DNA of 64,000 bases, taken from NCBI GenBank assembly GCA_964017045.1, contig OZ024808.1, forward strand, positions 14,686,284-14,750,283, read 5' to 3'. Each line of letters opens with the position of its first letter. Position 1 is the first letter of the stretch. The position numbers and the translations under genes were made by a program. The notes below the pieces were generated by a model, which did no database searches, had not been told where the DNA came from, and was given only the letters and a program-made list of their open reading frames with translations. This document shows positions 40,750 through 53,988 of this stretch, one piece after another. This DNA comes from Omphiscola glabra (lineage: Eukaryota > Mollusca > Gastropoda > Lymnaeidae).

Positions 40750-41570
40750 GAACATTCTCTTATAATGGGCAATGTCTGCATCAACATGTTCTTATAATGG
40801 GGAATGTCTGCATCAACATGTTCTTATAATGGGCAATGTCTGCATCAACATGTTCTTATAATGGGCAATGTCTGCATCAACATGTTCTTTATAATGGGCA
40901 ATGTCTGAATCAACATGTTCTTATAATGGGCAATGTCTGCATCTACATGTTCTTATAATGGGGAATGTCTGAATCAACATGTTCTTATAATGGGCAATGT
41001 CTGCATCTACACTCTCTTACATTGTTGGTGAATGAATGTGAACATTTTTCTTGTTATCACGAGTGCATGGGCAATAATGGTATAAAAGGAGAGACAGATT
41101 ATTATTAGGGGAGAACGATTTATTATTGCGTGTGGATTCGACGATTTATTATTGCGTGTGGATTCGACAGAGTGGTTTTGGAGTGAGGACTTAGTATCAC
41201 TTTATGATGCTATTTTGTGTATTCATTGGATTTGTTAGTCACTTCACATGACTATTCAATAGAAGGTGCTGTGTTTGAACACTTATATTTTCAACAAGTA
41301 ATAAACATATTCGATGACTCTTAAACGACGTTGCGTGGTTTTTCCTTTTAAACTATCGGCTTTATAGGAGCCATGAAAATGTACAAGTACCAGCTTTCCA
41401 GAAGCTTAAGAAACGGAGTTGTAGACTCTGAAACGATTTTCTGTGGCTACAGAAGGGACCTAATCTCCTAGACAACGTACTTTTCGCCACATATCGTCTG
41501 CATCAACATGTTCTTATAATGGGAAATGTCTGCATCAACATGTTCTTATAATCGCAAAGTCTGCATGTTC
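40750..41570. repeat. 32-bp minisatellite interrupted by about 480 bp
   Basis: About eight copies of TTCTTATAATGGGCAATGTC+TGCATCAACATG at 40750-41011 and two more at 41495-41570. The sequence between them is unrelated. Confidence 0.9.
41012..41494. other. Insertion within the 32-bp array, possibly LTR-like
   Basis: Contains TATAAAAGG at about 41081, two copies of a 26-bp CGATTTATTATTGCGTGTGG unit, and AATAAACATATTCG near 41300. TATA and polyadenylation signals in about 480 bp suggest a solo LTR, but no clean TG...CA borders or short TSD could be fixed. Confidence 0.3.
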
Positions 41571-41733
41571 TTATTTTGTGATATGTCTTGAAATTGATGA
41601 TAAAATAAAACATTTCTTATGCACCTACACAACAATATGTGTCTGTGTCAAGAAAAGAGAAGCAGTGTTAACGTTAATTGCATGTGACAACAAGACCACA
41701 CAGGTATACCGCTGTTTTTACCGTCTCATGCCT

Positions 41734-41939
41734 CAGTGGTCGGCAAATCGTAGCTCGCGAGCCGCATGTGGCCCATTAACGACCTGAGTGCGGCTCGGCC
41801 AGTCGGCCACAAATCGGTTTTGACTCCGAAAAACATGGTTCTTGACAGATTCTTCAAAAGAAATTTGGCTCTCAAAATTTTTTAATCGTCCTGCTGCTGA
41901 TTTTTGGTCTTTTTTGACTAATGAGTTTTCCGACCACTC
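41734..41939. mobile_element. hAT-like element (CAGTGGTCGGCAAA ends)
   Basis: Ends CAGTGGTCGGCAAA and TTTTCCGACCACTC with GAGCCGCATGTGGC inside. The flanks show no TSD. Confidence 0.6.
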
Positions 41940-42010
41940 TTCTAGATGTATCTGCTTTATGACATCGATGTTTTAGTAAAGGCTCATGAGACCATTTTAC
42001 GTGTTATTGT

Positions 42011-42164
42011 CAGAGGCGTAACTGGGTTTTTTTGGCGCCCTTGGCTAATTTATTTTTTAAATAATAAAAATTTAAAAATTAGAGATTTAGAGGCGCCCTT
42101 TTGAACAGGCGCGGGCCGGCGCCCTTGGCAACTGCCCCAATGCCAAGCCGTTGCTACGCCTCTG
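42011..42164. mobile_element. hAT-type MITE (CAGAGGCGTAAC), 8-bp TSD
   Basis: 154 bp, CAGAGGCGTAACTGGG / GTTGCTACGCCTCTG, exact TSD GTTATTGT (42003-42010, 42165-42172). Confidence 0.85.
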
Positions 42165-42172
42165 GTTATTGT

Positions 42173-42884
42173 GAATACTTTTTTCCGGCCTGGGATCCAG
42201 ATAGTCGTCCTGTAGTTACAGCATAGTTGACTTATGTTAGTTGTACCTCCAAAAAAAGTCATTAAAAAATCTAGATTTTCCAAACATGTAAATATAGATA
42301 TTTATATCGGAAGCAACTAACTAAAATCTAAAAAATCAGTTAAATTAATGGCGTAGTAATTGTTTTGAAATAATCTACATCATAATTAATGGCGTAGTAA
42401 ATGTTTTGAAATAATCTACTTCAGGTGAAAGAAGATAATAAACAAAGTATACATTTTCTTTTTAAATTTGCTCAACAAAAATTGGAAAACTGCTTAACCT
42501 TAACAAGTAGTGGAGGTGGCGGCCATTTCTCTAGAGTCCCCAGGAATCTAGCTGTCCCGTCAACAAACTTGTAAAGACCGATCTTTCCAACAAGGGGACA
42601 CGATTCTTTTCACGAATCATGAACTCTGTGGGTGACTTGGGAATTTCGTGGATTTTTTTTTTCCTTATTTTTACCCAAAAAAAAATGAAAATAAAAATCC
42701 CAAACGACCTTTTATGAAATTTATTACTAGCATCCCGTGCGAATAGTTTGTTTCCTTTCACAAATGGGGGGTGGGTGGGTGTGGGTGCGGGGATGTGTGT
42801 GTTGGTTGTAGGTGTGGGGGAGAGGAAGGGAAACGTTTGAATACGGAGTAAACTTTTGTTTTTTAAAGACGTGTCTAGCTGTAC
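42173..42884. other. No gene; short tandem duplication
   Basis: A segment TTAATGGCGTAGTAATTGTT+TTGAAATAATCTAC is duplicated at about 42345-42420. Otherwise unique. Confidence 0.5.
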
Positions 42885-43245
42885 ATACACACATATGTTG
42901 ATATCGGGTTTAAAAAAGAGAGGATGATTGAAATGTTTAGCTATTCATACACACATTTGTTGATATCGGGTTTAAAAAAGAGAGGAAGGTGAAATGTTTA
43001 GCTATACATACACACATTTGTTGATATCGTGTTTAAAAAAGAGAGGATGGTGAAATGTTTAGCTATACATACACACATTTGTTGATATCGTGTTTAAAAA
43101 AGAGAGGATGGTGAAATGTTTAGCTATACATACACACATTTGTTGATATCGTGTTTAAAAAAGAGAGGATGGTGAAATGTTTAGCTATACATACACATAT
43201 TTGTTGATATCGGGTTTAAAAAAGAGAGGATGGTGAATTGTTTAG
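42885..43245. repeat. 60-bp tandem repeat
   Basis: Six copies of ATACATACACACATTTGTTG+ATATCGTGTTTAAAAAAGAG+AGGATGGTGAAATGTTTAGC. Confidence 0.95.
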
Positions 43246-44580
43246 TTGCAGGTAGTCGTTACAGGATCATTCAGATTTTATATAGGAATTTTTTTCAGTT
43301 TTAGTGCATACTTTCCCGTTGTACAATAGAGAATAGGGTGATGGGTGGCCGAGTGATGGGTGGCCGAGACATTTAGAAACTGACTTAATCCCGAGTTTTT
43401 GGACTGAACTCAATCTCCAGAAGCAGCCAATACAAACAAAACAACACAACACATGCAACAAACTTAGCAGTCCGGGTGCATGGGACTAGTCAACCCTGTA
43501 TATAAACTCATCTAAGAGAAGATGCACTGAAAAGAAAAACCCGTAGATGTATCCCCATAAGCAATGTGAAAATTTCAGAGAAATCATGGGGCGTTGAACG
43601 CATAAAGAGCACAGTGAAACACACGCACATGTATCTATTTATAAATTTATTTATTTATGTATCTATTTATTTATTTGTTTATATATATTGTTTCGCATTT
43701 TAAAAAAAACATTTAGACTATTGTTATCAATTTTTGTGTGTGCAGGGTTTGAGTTGGGGGGTCGAAAGCCCATTGTACGTACGCGAGGGTTTGTGTCCCA
43801 AAAGGTACGCGTGCAACAGGAGAGGGGGGGGGGTCGAAATTTGTTTGCCTCTTTTTGCGAATATACTATAAGGACGTCTACATAATCACATTCAGGTCAT
43901 GTCAACTAAATGTCAACTAGCATCGATTAAATGTATCATATAGAATGAGGAGAAACTTTAATTACGGTATTCGCCAAAATCTATCCCTGCAATTTGAATT
44001 TATTAACTGTTTTTTTTTCAACAGGACCCCCCCCGGGGCCAAAACCCCCCACACACACATTTTTCTTCGGAAGCATTTGACTCCCTCAACGTCTGCTCTT
44101 ATATTATAGCCTTTGTCTTGTCCCTGTTTCCCAAGACGTTGAGCTAAAGCGTCGACCGCTCTCTCTCTCTCCCGCCCCCCCCCCTTTACAATCCTTTTTA
44201 TGTGTTTTGAAATTTTTGTTACCGGATCAATGTGCTGTGTTATTCCTTACCCACCCCGCCTTTGATGGGGGAAAGGTTGTTCGAATGCGTTCTATTTGCT
44301 CTAAAGAAGTATAGGTGACACGATTTCTAGAATGTTTTACTACTGGGTAAAGTGACAAGTTTTCTTTTCAAATGTAAAACCAGGACATTTTTTTTAAATT
44401 TTTGCGCAAAAGGTATACAAAAATAATTTTTTTTTTTTTTTTAATATACTAAGAGATTTTCTGACAGTGAGGCCGGAAAAAAAAATTATTGTGATGCCAA
44501 CTGGGGTTAAATAAAAAATGTCCTTCTGTTGCGTCATTTGTGTATGTTTGGATATCTGATTTACTCGATCTTTTAATAAG

Positions 44581-44639
<59 letters not shown>

Positions 44640-46520
44640 TAATATCTTAATCTTACGCTGTTTTGGTTCCTGAATATGAGAAAACTAGGAAAACTGTATA
44701 AAACCAAGTAATGTCCTGGTTAAATCGGTCACCAGTAATGTAAGAAATTTTTTTTCCAGTGCTTTGTCTACATATTTGGGGGGGGGGGGGCGGGCGGAGA
44801 AGGGGGGTGGGGTTCCATCTGGTATTCCAAAATTCTTCTATTCTTTACGTGGGAGTCCTCTTTCGGAAATTCCCGTTCAGTTGATTAAACCTGATGGGTT
44901 TTCCCCCTCGCACGGGAAAACCTCGTAACAGAATAAAAGTACAAGGTATATTATGATTAATTATATTGCAAGTCTTGGTTAATGTGTATTTGTTTCAATC
45001 TAAATCCCTTTTTGGGATTTAAGAGAAAAAATAACTTTAAAAAAATATTTGTATGCCTCTTAAAAGCGCTTCGGCTGAATGATAAAAATAAGTAGCACAG
45101 TGCGCATGCGTTAACTAAACCTCATTTATACTTGGTTATTTTCATCATTAAAATACCATTCAAACCCATTGTGACACCAATAACTAGTCTGGGGCCCGGT
45201 GACACCTGTCCCCTTACCCGCCCGTAGATTCGCCTCTCCTTAGTATGTAGACCCGATGTTATTCAAAAGTAACTTTCTGTATGGTGCTATCCCACCACCA
45301 CCCCACCACCCCTCTTTTTTTACCCCCACCCTTCTCTAATTAATGCCGATAATCTAAAGACCAACCTGGTATCAAGTTCTTAATCTATTCTTCTCTGTTC
45401 AAATAATACTCAGCCTCCAATTGGCTTAACGCATTCTAGAACGTTGATGATCTGCCTTCCTCACTCGGTGACCCCACTTATTTGATGCCCCCCCCCCCCC
45501 TTTATGGTTGGGCGAATACACATTTCTCAAAATGCCACCACAAGCAACACACACGGAAGCTTGCTGAAAACTATTTGTGCCGTCACTTCTTTAAAGAAAA
45601 ACTAACTGCTTTATCACATTTAAAAAAAAAAATAATAATATTTCACCAATGTCCACAACTGATTCAAATATAATATCTAATGCCTTTCTAAAATGACAGA
45701 ACTGCATTGGAGTGCACTGACGCGCTTTTGCGTTGTTGTTGTTGTTTTCTAAGTTGAGGGTTGTAAGAAATTAGAAATAAAAAGCTCTTGGAATAAAATT
45801 AATGAACTGGTAATTCTTGGAACTCACTTAATTAACTTATAATTCTCGGAATTAAATTTAATTAAATATGTAATTCTTGGAATTCACAGCTTAACAAGAA
45901 GGGCGCCGTTGGGGCGAAATGAAAATTGAAAATGGACTCACGTTGGAGCTGAGCTAACTGATATGTTAAAATGTGCTAAAATATGTCAAGAGCTTGCTCT
46001 ATAATACTTTGTGTATGTGCACAACACATAAATGAACCAAAAAATATGAGTCTGAAAAGCAATGAGAATTTTTTTTTTTTTGGCCATGTTGTTTAAAATT
46101 CAAACTGTGCCCAGAGGCTGACAGAGGCGGCGCCTTTAAAAAAAAAACCGCAAAGCAATTTTTAAAATGTCGAAAGTGGGAAGTGGTGTAACCATGACTG
46201 ATGATGCTGAAATCATTGTATAATAGATTTACACCATTGCGGTAGTCTTCTTTATAATGCACAGCCATGATTGAACGACGCGGTAGACTTTTCCTACAAA
46301 GACCTTGGAGCCATTGTGTTCCTGGCAAAAATTGATCTGACAGCTCCATCGATCAACATGGCGTGCTTGGTTGCCACGGTTCACTGCACACATCCCCCCC
46401 CCCCACCCATGACACCCCATTGAGTCTTGTCTTGGAACCGAAACTGAAACACTGTGGAACTTTTGTTTTGTTTTGTTTTTAACTCTAAGGATTACCAACC
46501 TGGAATGTTCGAACACCCAA
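43246..46520. other. Gene-free stretch with simple repeats
   Basis: (TTTA)n-like at 43628-43682, CT-rich 44158-44172, (AT)n at 44582-44631 and several C/G runs. GGGTGGCCGAGTGATGG at 43340 resembles a tRNA A box but no SINE body was recognised. Confidence 0.5.
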
Positions 46521-47190
46521 GGGAGTGCAAGGTGGCATTTAGAGGGAGGCGAGGGGGTGCAAGGTGGCATTTTTAGGGAGGCAAAGGGGTGCAAGGTGGC
46601 ATTTAGATGGAGGCAAGGGGGTGCAAGGTGGCATTTAGAGGGAGGCGAGGGGGCGCAAGGTGGCATTTAGAGGGAGGCGAGGGGTGCAAGGTGGCATTTA
46701 GAAGGAGGCAAGGGGTGCAAGGTGGCATTTAGAAGGAGGCAAGGGGTGCAAGGTGGCATTTAGAGGGAGGCAAGGGGGTGCAAGGTGGCATTTAGAGGGA
46801 GGCGAGGGGGTACAAGGTGGCATTTAGAGGGAGGCGAGGGGGTGCAATGTGGCATTTAGAGGGAGGCGAGTGGGTGCAAGGTGGCATTTAGAGAGAGGCA
46901 AGGGGTGCTAGGTGGCATTTAGAGGGAGGCAAGGGGGTGCAAGGTGGCATTTAGAGGAAGGCGAGGGGGTGCAAGGTGGCATTTAGAGGGAGGCGAGGGG
47001 GTGCAAGGTGGCATTTAGAGAGAGGCGAAGGGGTGCAAGGTGTCATTTATAGAGAGGCGAGGGGGTGCAAGGTGGCATTTAGAGGGAGGCGAGTGGGTGC
47101 AAGGTGGCATTTAGAGGGAGGCGAGGGGGTGCAAGGTGGCATTTAGAGGGAGGCAAGGGGGTGCAAGGTGGCATTTACAGGGAGGCGAGG
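46521..47190. repeat. About 31-32 bp minisatellite
   Basis: About 21 copies of GTGCAAGGTGGCATTTAGAG+GGAGGCGAGGG, with length variation in the G-run. Confidence 0.95.
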
Positions 47191-49822
47191 GGGTTTGAGT
47201 GGACATTCCGGTTATGGGGGAACAGAAAAGCCATTCACTTAAAAGTTTTGATTTGTATATATATTTTTTTTTTTTATTTGAGATTTCTTCATCAACATGT
47301 CGTTTTATATAAAAGTCATAAGTTTCTTTGCAAAGTTCTACATCTCTCGTTGTAGTTCAATTCAAAAACAAACAAAAAACAGAGGCAGACGTGTTTACTC
47401 TTACGATTTTGGCGTACAGTGTACGATTTTGAGGTGTATACCTTATATATACTCTGTGTGGTTTTTTTTATTATTAAGATAATGTGTTAAACGATTTTGT
47501 GATGATATTGTACGATTTGTAAACAAGTCTGCAGAGGTACATTTTTACATACTTCGTGCACAGTTACTTTTGTCGGTTTGCCAGACTTGGTTAAGCAATT
47601 CGTTGTGTTGCAGACTGTAGAAATGTTCATAAACTCTAGTGTCATGTTTCACAAATACAATCATCGGAAACCTTCGAAACGAAACAAACACGCCGAGATT
47701 CCACCTACATTGGCAATGTTTGAGACTTACAAATACTTTTTAGCCACGGAAATGTTCAGAGCATTAGCAAGACACCAAAGTTGTAAAAATAAATTCGTTT
47801 ACAGTCTACAAAGCCCACTCGCGTGATTTCCTTTTGTCATTGGATACACTCTTGGATCCTGTTTACTGGAGCTGATTGTACCGTGTCTATGACTAACGCT
47901 CGAGGTCACTAATAGTTTCAGTGGTAACTTGTCAGTATTGAGTACCGTGTAATGTTCACAACTACCTGTTGTGTAATGCCAAGGTGTGCCTTGATTTATG
48001 CAGTTAATAAACGAAGAGCGTGTCCCAACCCCACCCCCTTATCTTGCTTGCCTGTCTTTAAGTCATGGCGTCAACTGGCTCTAGTAAGCTGGAAACCGCT
48101 TTGCTGTTAGTGGCGGTGAAATTACTGCACACTTATTCTAAGCACTGGTGGCTATTGACCAGGGAATGATTCGGGTTTGTAACTAGATACTACGAAATGT
48201 CTAGGGTTTGGGACGAATGACTAAGAAATGCCTAGGGTTTTATGACACAAAGACTAGGAAATGCCTAGGCAAGGGTGGATAACGGAGTCAAGGATAATAT
48301 TTCACGATAAACTCACCAGATGGTAAAAAATCTCTCTTTTGTTCAGATAAAAAGAATTTAGTCGAGGACGTGTATTGAACTGACGAAGCGTGAATTTCAT
48401 AAGGGTGGTGGAGGTACTTGCTTAGGTAGAGGGTGGGGGTGCGCCTGGGGGGCGGGGTATTTTTTGTCTGGGGCTGGATTTTCGGTTCTATAAAAACGAA
48501 ATTATTATTGTTTTATATTTTAAAAGGAAAATATAAGGCGAGAAAAGAAGAGAGAAGAAGTTGTTACTCCTTCACGGTATGAATAAACACTTTACACCGT
48601 CTTATAGGTCGTCAACGTATTCTGTTTTGTGTAATGATTTTCGTGAGTTAAGGGCGGCAAACTCAAGGACTGCCCCGGAAGGGGGGGGGGCGCGTTATAA
48701 ATTCCAGTTACACACACCACTGGGTGTAGGCACAATTTGACAAAATCGGTTTTTTTTTACTCCTTCGACGGGGCTTCTAGAATGGGTTAATCTATATAAT
48801 CTATATTTAAAGCAGTGAGAAATTATAAAGAACCCCAAGTGGCATGGGAAGGGGTGTGTGGAGGATTTTAACGTGGAAGTTGGGGGGGGGGGGTCGGTAA
48901 AAATCCCGCCCAATCAGGTCGGCACTAACTATAGTTACGCCACTTATCACCATGGAAAGTCCGATTTTTTTGTCTGAAGTTTCATTTAATAGCATTTCGT
49001 AACTGAATACTGTCATAAATATTAATCTATAATTATGTTTAGTTATTTTATAGTTAAAATCATCTCAATCACAAAGAACAAGAGAAATGATAATGGTAAA
49101 CATAAGCAACCTATAAGCAGTGATTACACGTGGGGTTAAAAATAGACCGCCGAACGTACCCCGTAAGGCTCTCGTCAAACGTAAAGGTCAAGGTCAGAAG
49201 TAAAGCGCTGTCTAGAGAGTTTTTGGAAATGGAAAACGAAAAAAATAATCTTCCTCCTCTCCAGAAGTAATAAATGACACGCTCAGAAATTATTTCAAAA
49301 CGGACAAAACACTTAAGAGCGTGCATCATAAAAGAATTACCTTCATAAGTTTACTCAGAGCTGATAAACAGTAGGTAACCAAATACCGTTGAATCTTTAC
49401 CTTTAACTTTATAAGTATCCTTGTTTCCACAAATAAACACAGCTTTAACACTTCCAGCAGAACAGACAAGTCGAATGGGGAAATTCAGTGCTGGGCGACG
49501 CCAGTGCCAGCTGTAGGCGTTCAGTAGAAATTAAGGTTCATGACCCAATTTTTAAATTTCCTTTCAGTCAACAGAGTATTAGTATTGGGATCATTATCAC
49601 AGAGAAGTTCATATCGCCAGGTCTGTTCAACTCCTGTTAGTCGATTTTGCTTCATGTTCTATCTTCAAACACCTGCCCCCAACAATGTTAGAACTCGTGT
49701 TTAATTATGGTGCTGTAAAGACAGACTGCTTCGTTGAGAGGTCTGGACTTTTTACATTAGTTTGAACGTCAGCTACAGGCGTGACACTTTATGACGAGAG
49801 AGAGAGAGAGAGGGGGGCCGGT
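47191..49822. other. Gene-free stretch
   Basis: Short GACTAAGAAATGCCTAGG-like repeats at about 48195-48265 and a MITE end ATAGTTACGCCAC at about 48931-48944. Open frames (e.g. 47578-47826) have no family resemblance or splice context. Confidence 0.5.
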
Positions 49823-50132
49823 ATGGGGAAGGAACAACAGATGTTGGCAACACGGTAAAGGGAAGGAACATCAGCTGTGGGAAACACGGTACGGGGGAAG
49901 GAACATCAGCTGTAGGAAACACGGTACGGGGGAAGGAACATCAGCTGTGGGCAACATGGTACTGGGAAGGAACATCAGCTGTGGGAAACACGGTACTGGG
50001 AAGGAACATCAGTTGTGTGCAACATGGTACGGGGGAAGGAACATCAGCAGTGGGCAACTCGGTACGGGGGAAAGAACATCAGCTGTGGGAAACTCGGTAC
50101 GGGAGAAGGAACATCAGCTGTGGGAAACACGT
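49823..50132. repeat. About 34-bp minisatellite
   Basis: About nine copies of ACGGTACGGGGGAAGGAACA+TCAGCTGTGGGAAAC. A short (GA)n precedes it at 49795-49812. Confidence 0.95.
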
Positions 50133-51160
50133 TCTCCTACGTTGTTGGGTAGCAAGACATGTAAGGTGCAAATCGAAGGGAAACTACCAAAGTTATAAAG
50201 ATTTTAGACTGTAGTTTTGATATCGGTTGTCTACACTTGGCAGTCGATTTCACGACTCAAGTAAGTATCTGGTGAGTTAGTGGGCCGATTTATGCACTAC
50301 ACATCATAGCTTTGATTTGCTTGAGCAGAACGGCTCAATTCAAAACCCGCTATAGATGTTTAATTTTTTTATTTTGACCGACACGACATACAGCTTGGCC
50401 ATGGGCGCCCAACTGTGAGAAAGACAATGAAGGGTTATGAACTCTTCAATATATGGAGTTTATCTATATAAGGAAAAAAATCCAGTGAATTTTAAAATGT
50501 TACACCCCAACAGAAGAGATAATACCTATTCTCCTGCCCTGCTCATGTCATTTACGCACATGACATGTGACAAGGCAGGAGATCTTCGTATCCCAGTGGC
50601 CCACAATTTATATATTTTAGACCAAGACACCGACATGGTTTGTAAAAAAGACGATAAGTCTAACACTTGATGTGATTCCCAGGTCTTGACGAGTCTTAGG
50701 TTATGAAGAAATGACTCATACAGAGATGAAAGAACTTCCTAATCTCAACATACGGCTCTAAAGTCTGAGGAGAAAAAAATTAAAGATATGATTAACATCC
50801 AGGTCTTTCAACCTACGGGCTGTCATTTCCTGTTCTCCCCTTTGAATGGATGCTTGGAATTTTAAATTTTTTAATCGTACACCAATATAAGTCCAATATT
50901 ACTAGTAAAAGTGAGGAAGTTTTTGTGTTAGCAGACATGTTCAAATGTCTCAGATCAGAACACGAGAAGTGTAAGACACGTTTTGAATTCATGAATAAAT
51001 CTCAACAATACGCCCCTGCCTCGGGATACCCAGTGACGTAGCTTCGGTTGGTACCATCCGGAGTAGGTCACGCTTTTTTTGCCAACCATTTCCAGGAAAG
51101 TAAAGCAATTCTACAGTTAGCCGAAAATTCCGCCACTCAATGTGAAAAAAAATGCCACCG
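50133..51160. other. No recognisable feature
   Basis: Unique sequence; small open frames only, none with similarity I recognise. Confidence 0.5.
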
Positions 51161-51164
51161 GCAG

Positions 51165-51990
51165 CAGACACTGTCTAACATGGGCAGCAATCACTGTCTT
51201 ACATGGGCAGCAGTCACTGTCTTACATGGGCAGCAGTCACTGTCTAACATGGGCAGCAGACACTGTCTTACATGGGCAGCAGACACTGTCTAACATGGGC
51301 AGCAGTCACTGTCTAACATGGGCAGCAGTCACTGTCTAACATGGGCAGCAGGCACTGTCTTACATGGGCAGCAGTCACTGTCTAACATGGGCAGCAGACA
51401 CTGTCTTACATGGGCTGCAGTCACTGTCTTACATGGGCAGCAGTCACTGTCTTACATGGGCAGCAGTCACTGTCTTACATGGGCAGCAGTCACTCTTTTA
51501 CATGGGCTGCAGTCACTGTCTAACATGGGCAGCAGTCACTGTCTTACATGGGCAGCAGTCACTGTCTTACATGGGCAGCAGTCACTGTCTAACATGGGCA
51601 GCAGACACTGTCTTACATGGGCAGCAGTCACTGTCTAACATGGGCAGCAGACACTGTCTTACATGGGCTGCAGTCACTGTCTTACATGGGCAGCAGTCAC
51701 TGTCTTACATGGGCAGCAGTCACTGTCTTACATGGGCAGCAGTCACTGTCTTACATGGGCAGCAGTCACTGTCTTACATGGGCAGCAGTCACTCTTTTAC
51801 ATGGGCAGCAGTCACTCTTTTACATGGGCTGCAGTCACTGTCTAACATGGGAAGCAGTCACTGTCTTACATGGGCAGCAGTCACTGTCTTACATGGGCAG
51901 CAATCACTGTCTTACATGGGCTGCAGTCACTGTCTTACATGGGCAGTAATCACTGTCTTACATGGGCAGCAGTCACTATCTTACACTGGC
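51165..51990. repeat. 23-bp minisatellite
   Basis: About 36 copies of CAGCAGTCACTGTCTTACATGGG with TCTAACA, GACACTG and CTGCAG variants. Confidence 0.95.
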
Positions 51991-52428
51991 GGCAGTATTT
52001 TATATAACATGGGCAACATCCACGGCAATACATCGGCAATAAACAGGTTTTGCTCTTTATTCTTTCCCTACTTAGGTTTCAATAGCAGTCGAGACGGTAC
52101 CTGTTCGTGACCATGTCAGCGCTACGGACGACTGACCATACACAAACCCAAGCCTTGAAACCCGTGTCTAAATCATACATGTTTAATCAATGCGTTAAGA
52201 GAGATAGATATTCGATATCGGGTTCATCTGGGGGGGGGGGGGGCAGTGTAATCTTGAAGATTAATGAGCCATAATCGCTGCACTTACTCTAGTGCACTTT
52301 TCGGTTCTCTTACATTATGAGAATATTCCCAATTCCAAAGTACCCAATAAAGTTGAAAAGATCAAGAAGACAGAACTTGTTTTCAAAATAATATTTTCGA
52401 ATCCTGCATGTTCTAGTCAAACTATTTG

Positions 52429-52612
52429 GTCTAATGACCTGAACTCTGATGTGACCTTGTTGATTTATGACCTGTAGTTTGAGGGACCTTCTTGTGTTAA
52501 TGGCCTGAGCTCTGAGCTACCGTGTTTTGCTAATGACCTGAACTCTGAGAGACCTTGTTGTGCCAATGACCGGAACTCTGAGGTACCTTGTTGTACTAAT
52601 GACCTATTTGTA
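52429..52612. repeat. 33-bp tandem repeat, diverged
   Basis: Five units of AATGACCTGAACTCTGAGAG+ACCTTGTTGTGCT. Confidence 0.85.
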
Positions 52613-52682
52613 GGAATATTTTCTACAGCAGTTAAATATGTTAAAAATTGTGTTAACATTTCTGGTTGATGTAAACTCGAAT

Positions 52683-52846
52683 CAGTGGCGTAGGAAGGGG
52701 GTACATATGAGGGGGGTGGGTACTTTTTTCTTTATTTATGGACGGGTGCCATTTACGAACAACTGCAGAGATGCTGTTTTTTTTTAAGTGGAGTGACAAA
52801 AAAATCTCCCCCCCCCCCCGAGGCACTTACCCTAGCTACGCCACTG
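52683..52846. mobile_element. MITE (CAGTGGCGTAGG / CTACGCCACTG)
   Basis: 164 bp with the same termini as 28230-28415. Flanks ACTCGAAT and CCTCCAAC match at 5 of 8 positions, so the TSD is uncertain. Confidence 0.7.
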
Positions 52847-53127
52847 CCTCCAACAATCACATTTATTTTTGAACTTTGTACTCAGAAATTTCATTCGTGA
52901 TTAGTATTTAAATAAACCTCATGTCACCAAACACGATGGATTTATCTTTATATAATTTCCGGAAGCAGCCTTTGGACCCTTCTCAGATGGTCGTTTGATG
53001 ATTCGATTCTCTCCCATATCAGTTTGTATATTGTATCAAAAGTGATTACAAAACTAAAAAATTCATATGAACAAAAAAAACGGGAGAAAAAAACAACAAT
53101 AAAAATTACCCAAAAAGGGGCGTTCAT

Positions 53128-53352
53128 CTTTTTTTAGATTAGACTCAAGCTTATCAAGAAACTTGATTTATAACTGGGAGTTTTTTTTAGATTAGACTCA
53201 AGCGTATCAAGAGACTTGATTTATAACTGGGAGTTTTTTTTTAGATTAGACTCAAGCGTATCAAGAGACTTGATTTATAACTGGGAGGTTTTTTTTAGAT
53301 TAGACTCAAGCTTATCAAGAGACTTGATTTATAACTGGGAGGTTTTTTTTTA
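53128..53352. repeat. About 53-54 bp tandem repeat
   Basis: Four copies of TTTTTTTAGATTAGACTCAA+GCGTATCAAGAGACTTGATT+TATAACTGGGAG. Confidence 0.95.
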
Positions 53353-53796
53353 GCACTGTGTGCTGCACTTATTGACGTGACACCAAGTCGCGAGAATTTG
53401 ATAGAAATATACGAAATTCAACACCACTTCCACACACTAATATAATTGACTCACACACACATGTTCTGGTTCATTCAACCCACAAACTATATAAGATCAA
53501 TATAATCCAGGTAATATCATTGAATAATAATTTCACTAAAGATTTCTGTCTACAAATGTTTTTTTTTTTTTTTAAATCTGAAATAATCTGTCGTATGACT
53601 TAAATATTTCGCCCTGGTGTGTCGTAAGACGGTACGTTTTGAAAGTCACAGAACGTCACCACTTCTGATTAAGTCGTTTAATGTCATCTCCATTGTCATG
53701 TTTCCAGGCCATGAGCTGGTGACCGCCACCGGCTTAACTGGCCAGCATGCGCTTTACTCAAACTTGGCGACATCGGTCAATTAAAAAAACCCTGGG

Positions 53797-53988
53797 CAGT
53801 GGCGTAGCTTGGGTAAGCGCCCCCTGTGGGGCCGGACAACAACTTTTGCAGCCCCCTTACATGGTAAAAAAATACCCGAAGATGGCCGAATATGCCGCAT
53901 TTCGAAATAAAGAAAAATCGCCTCCCCCCCCCCCCCCGGGGGTGGACTTGCCCCCCCCCACCACCAACAACCTGTTCCTAAGCCACTG
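53797..53988. mobile_element. MITE (CAGTGGCGTAGC / GCCACTG)
   Basis: 192 bp, termini CAGTGGCGTAGCTTGGG and CTAAGCCACTG, C-run inside. No clear TSD. Confidence 0.6.

Noticed and set aside
43335..43400. GGGTGGCCGAGTGATGG as a second SINE head
   Set aside because: A-box-like only; duplicated motif without a B box or SINE body.
51048..52110. Several overlapping frames of GSSHCLTWAAVTVLHGQQ type
   Set aside because: 23-bp minisatellite read in rotating frames; no gene.
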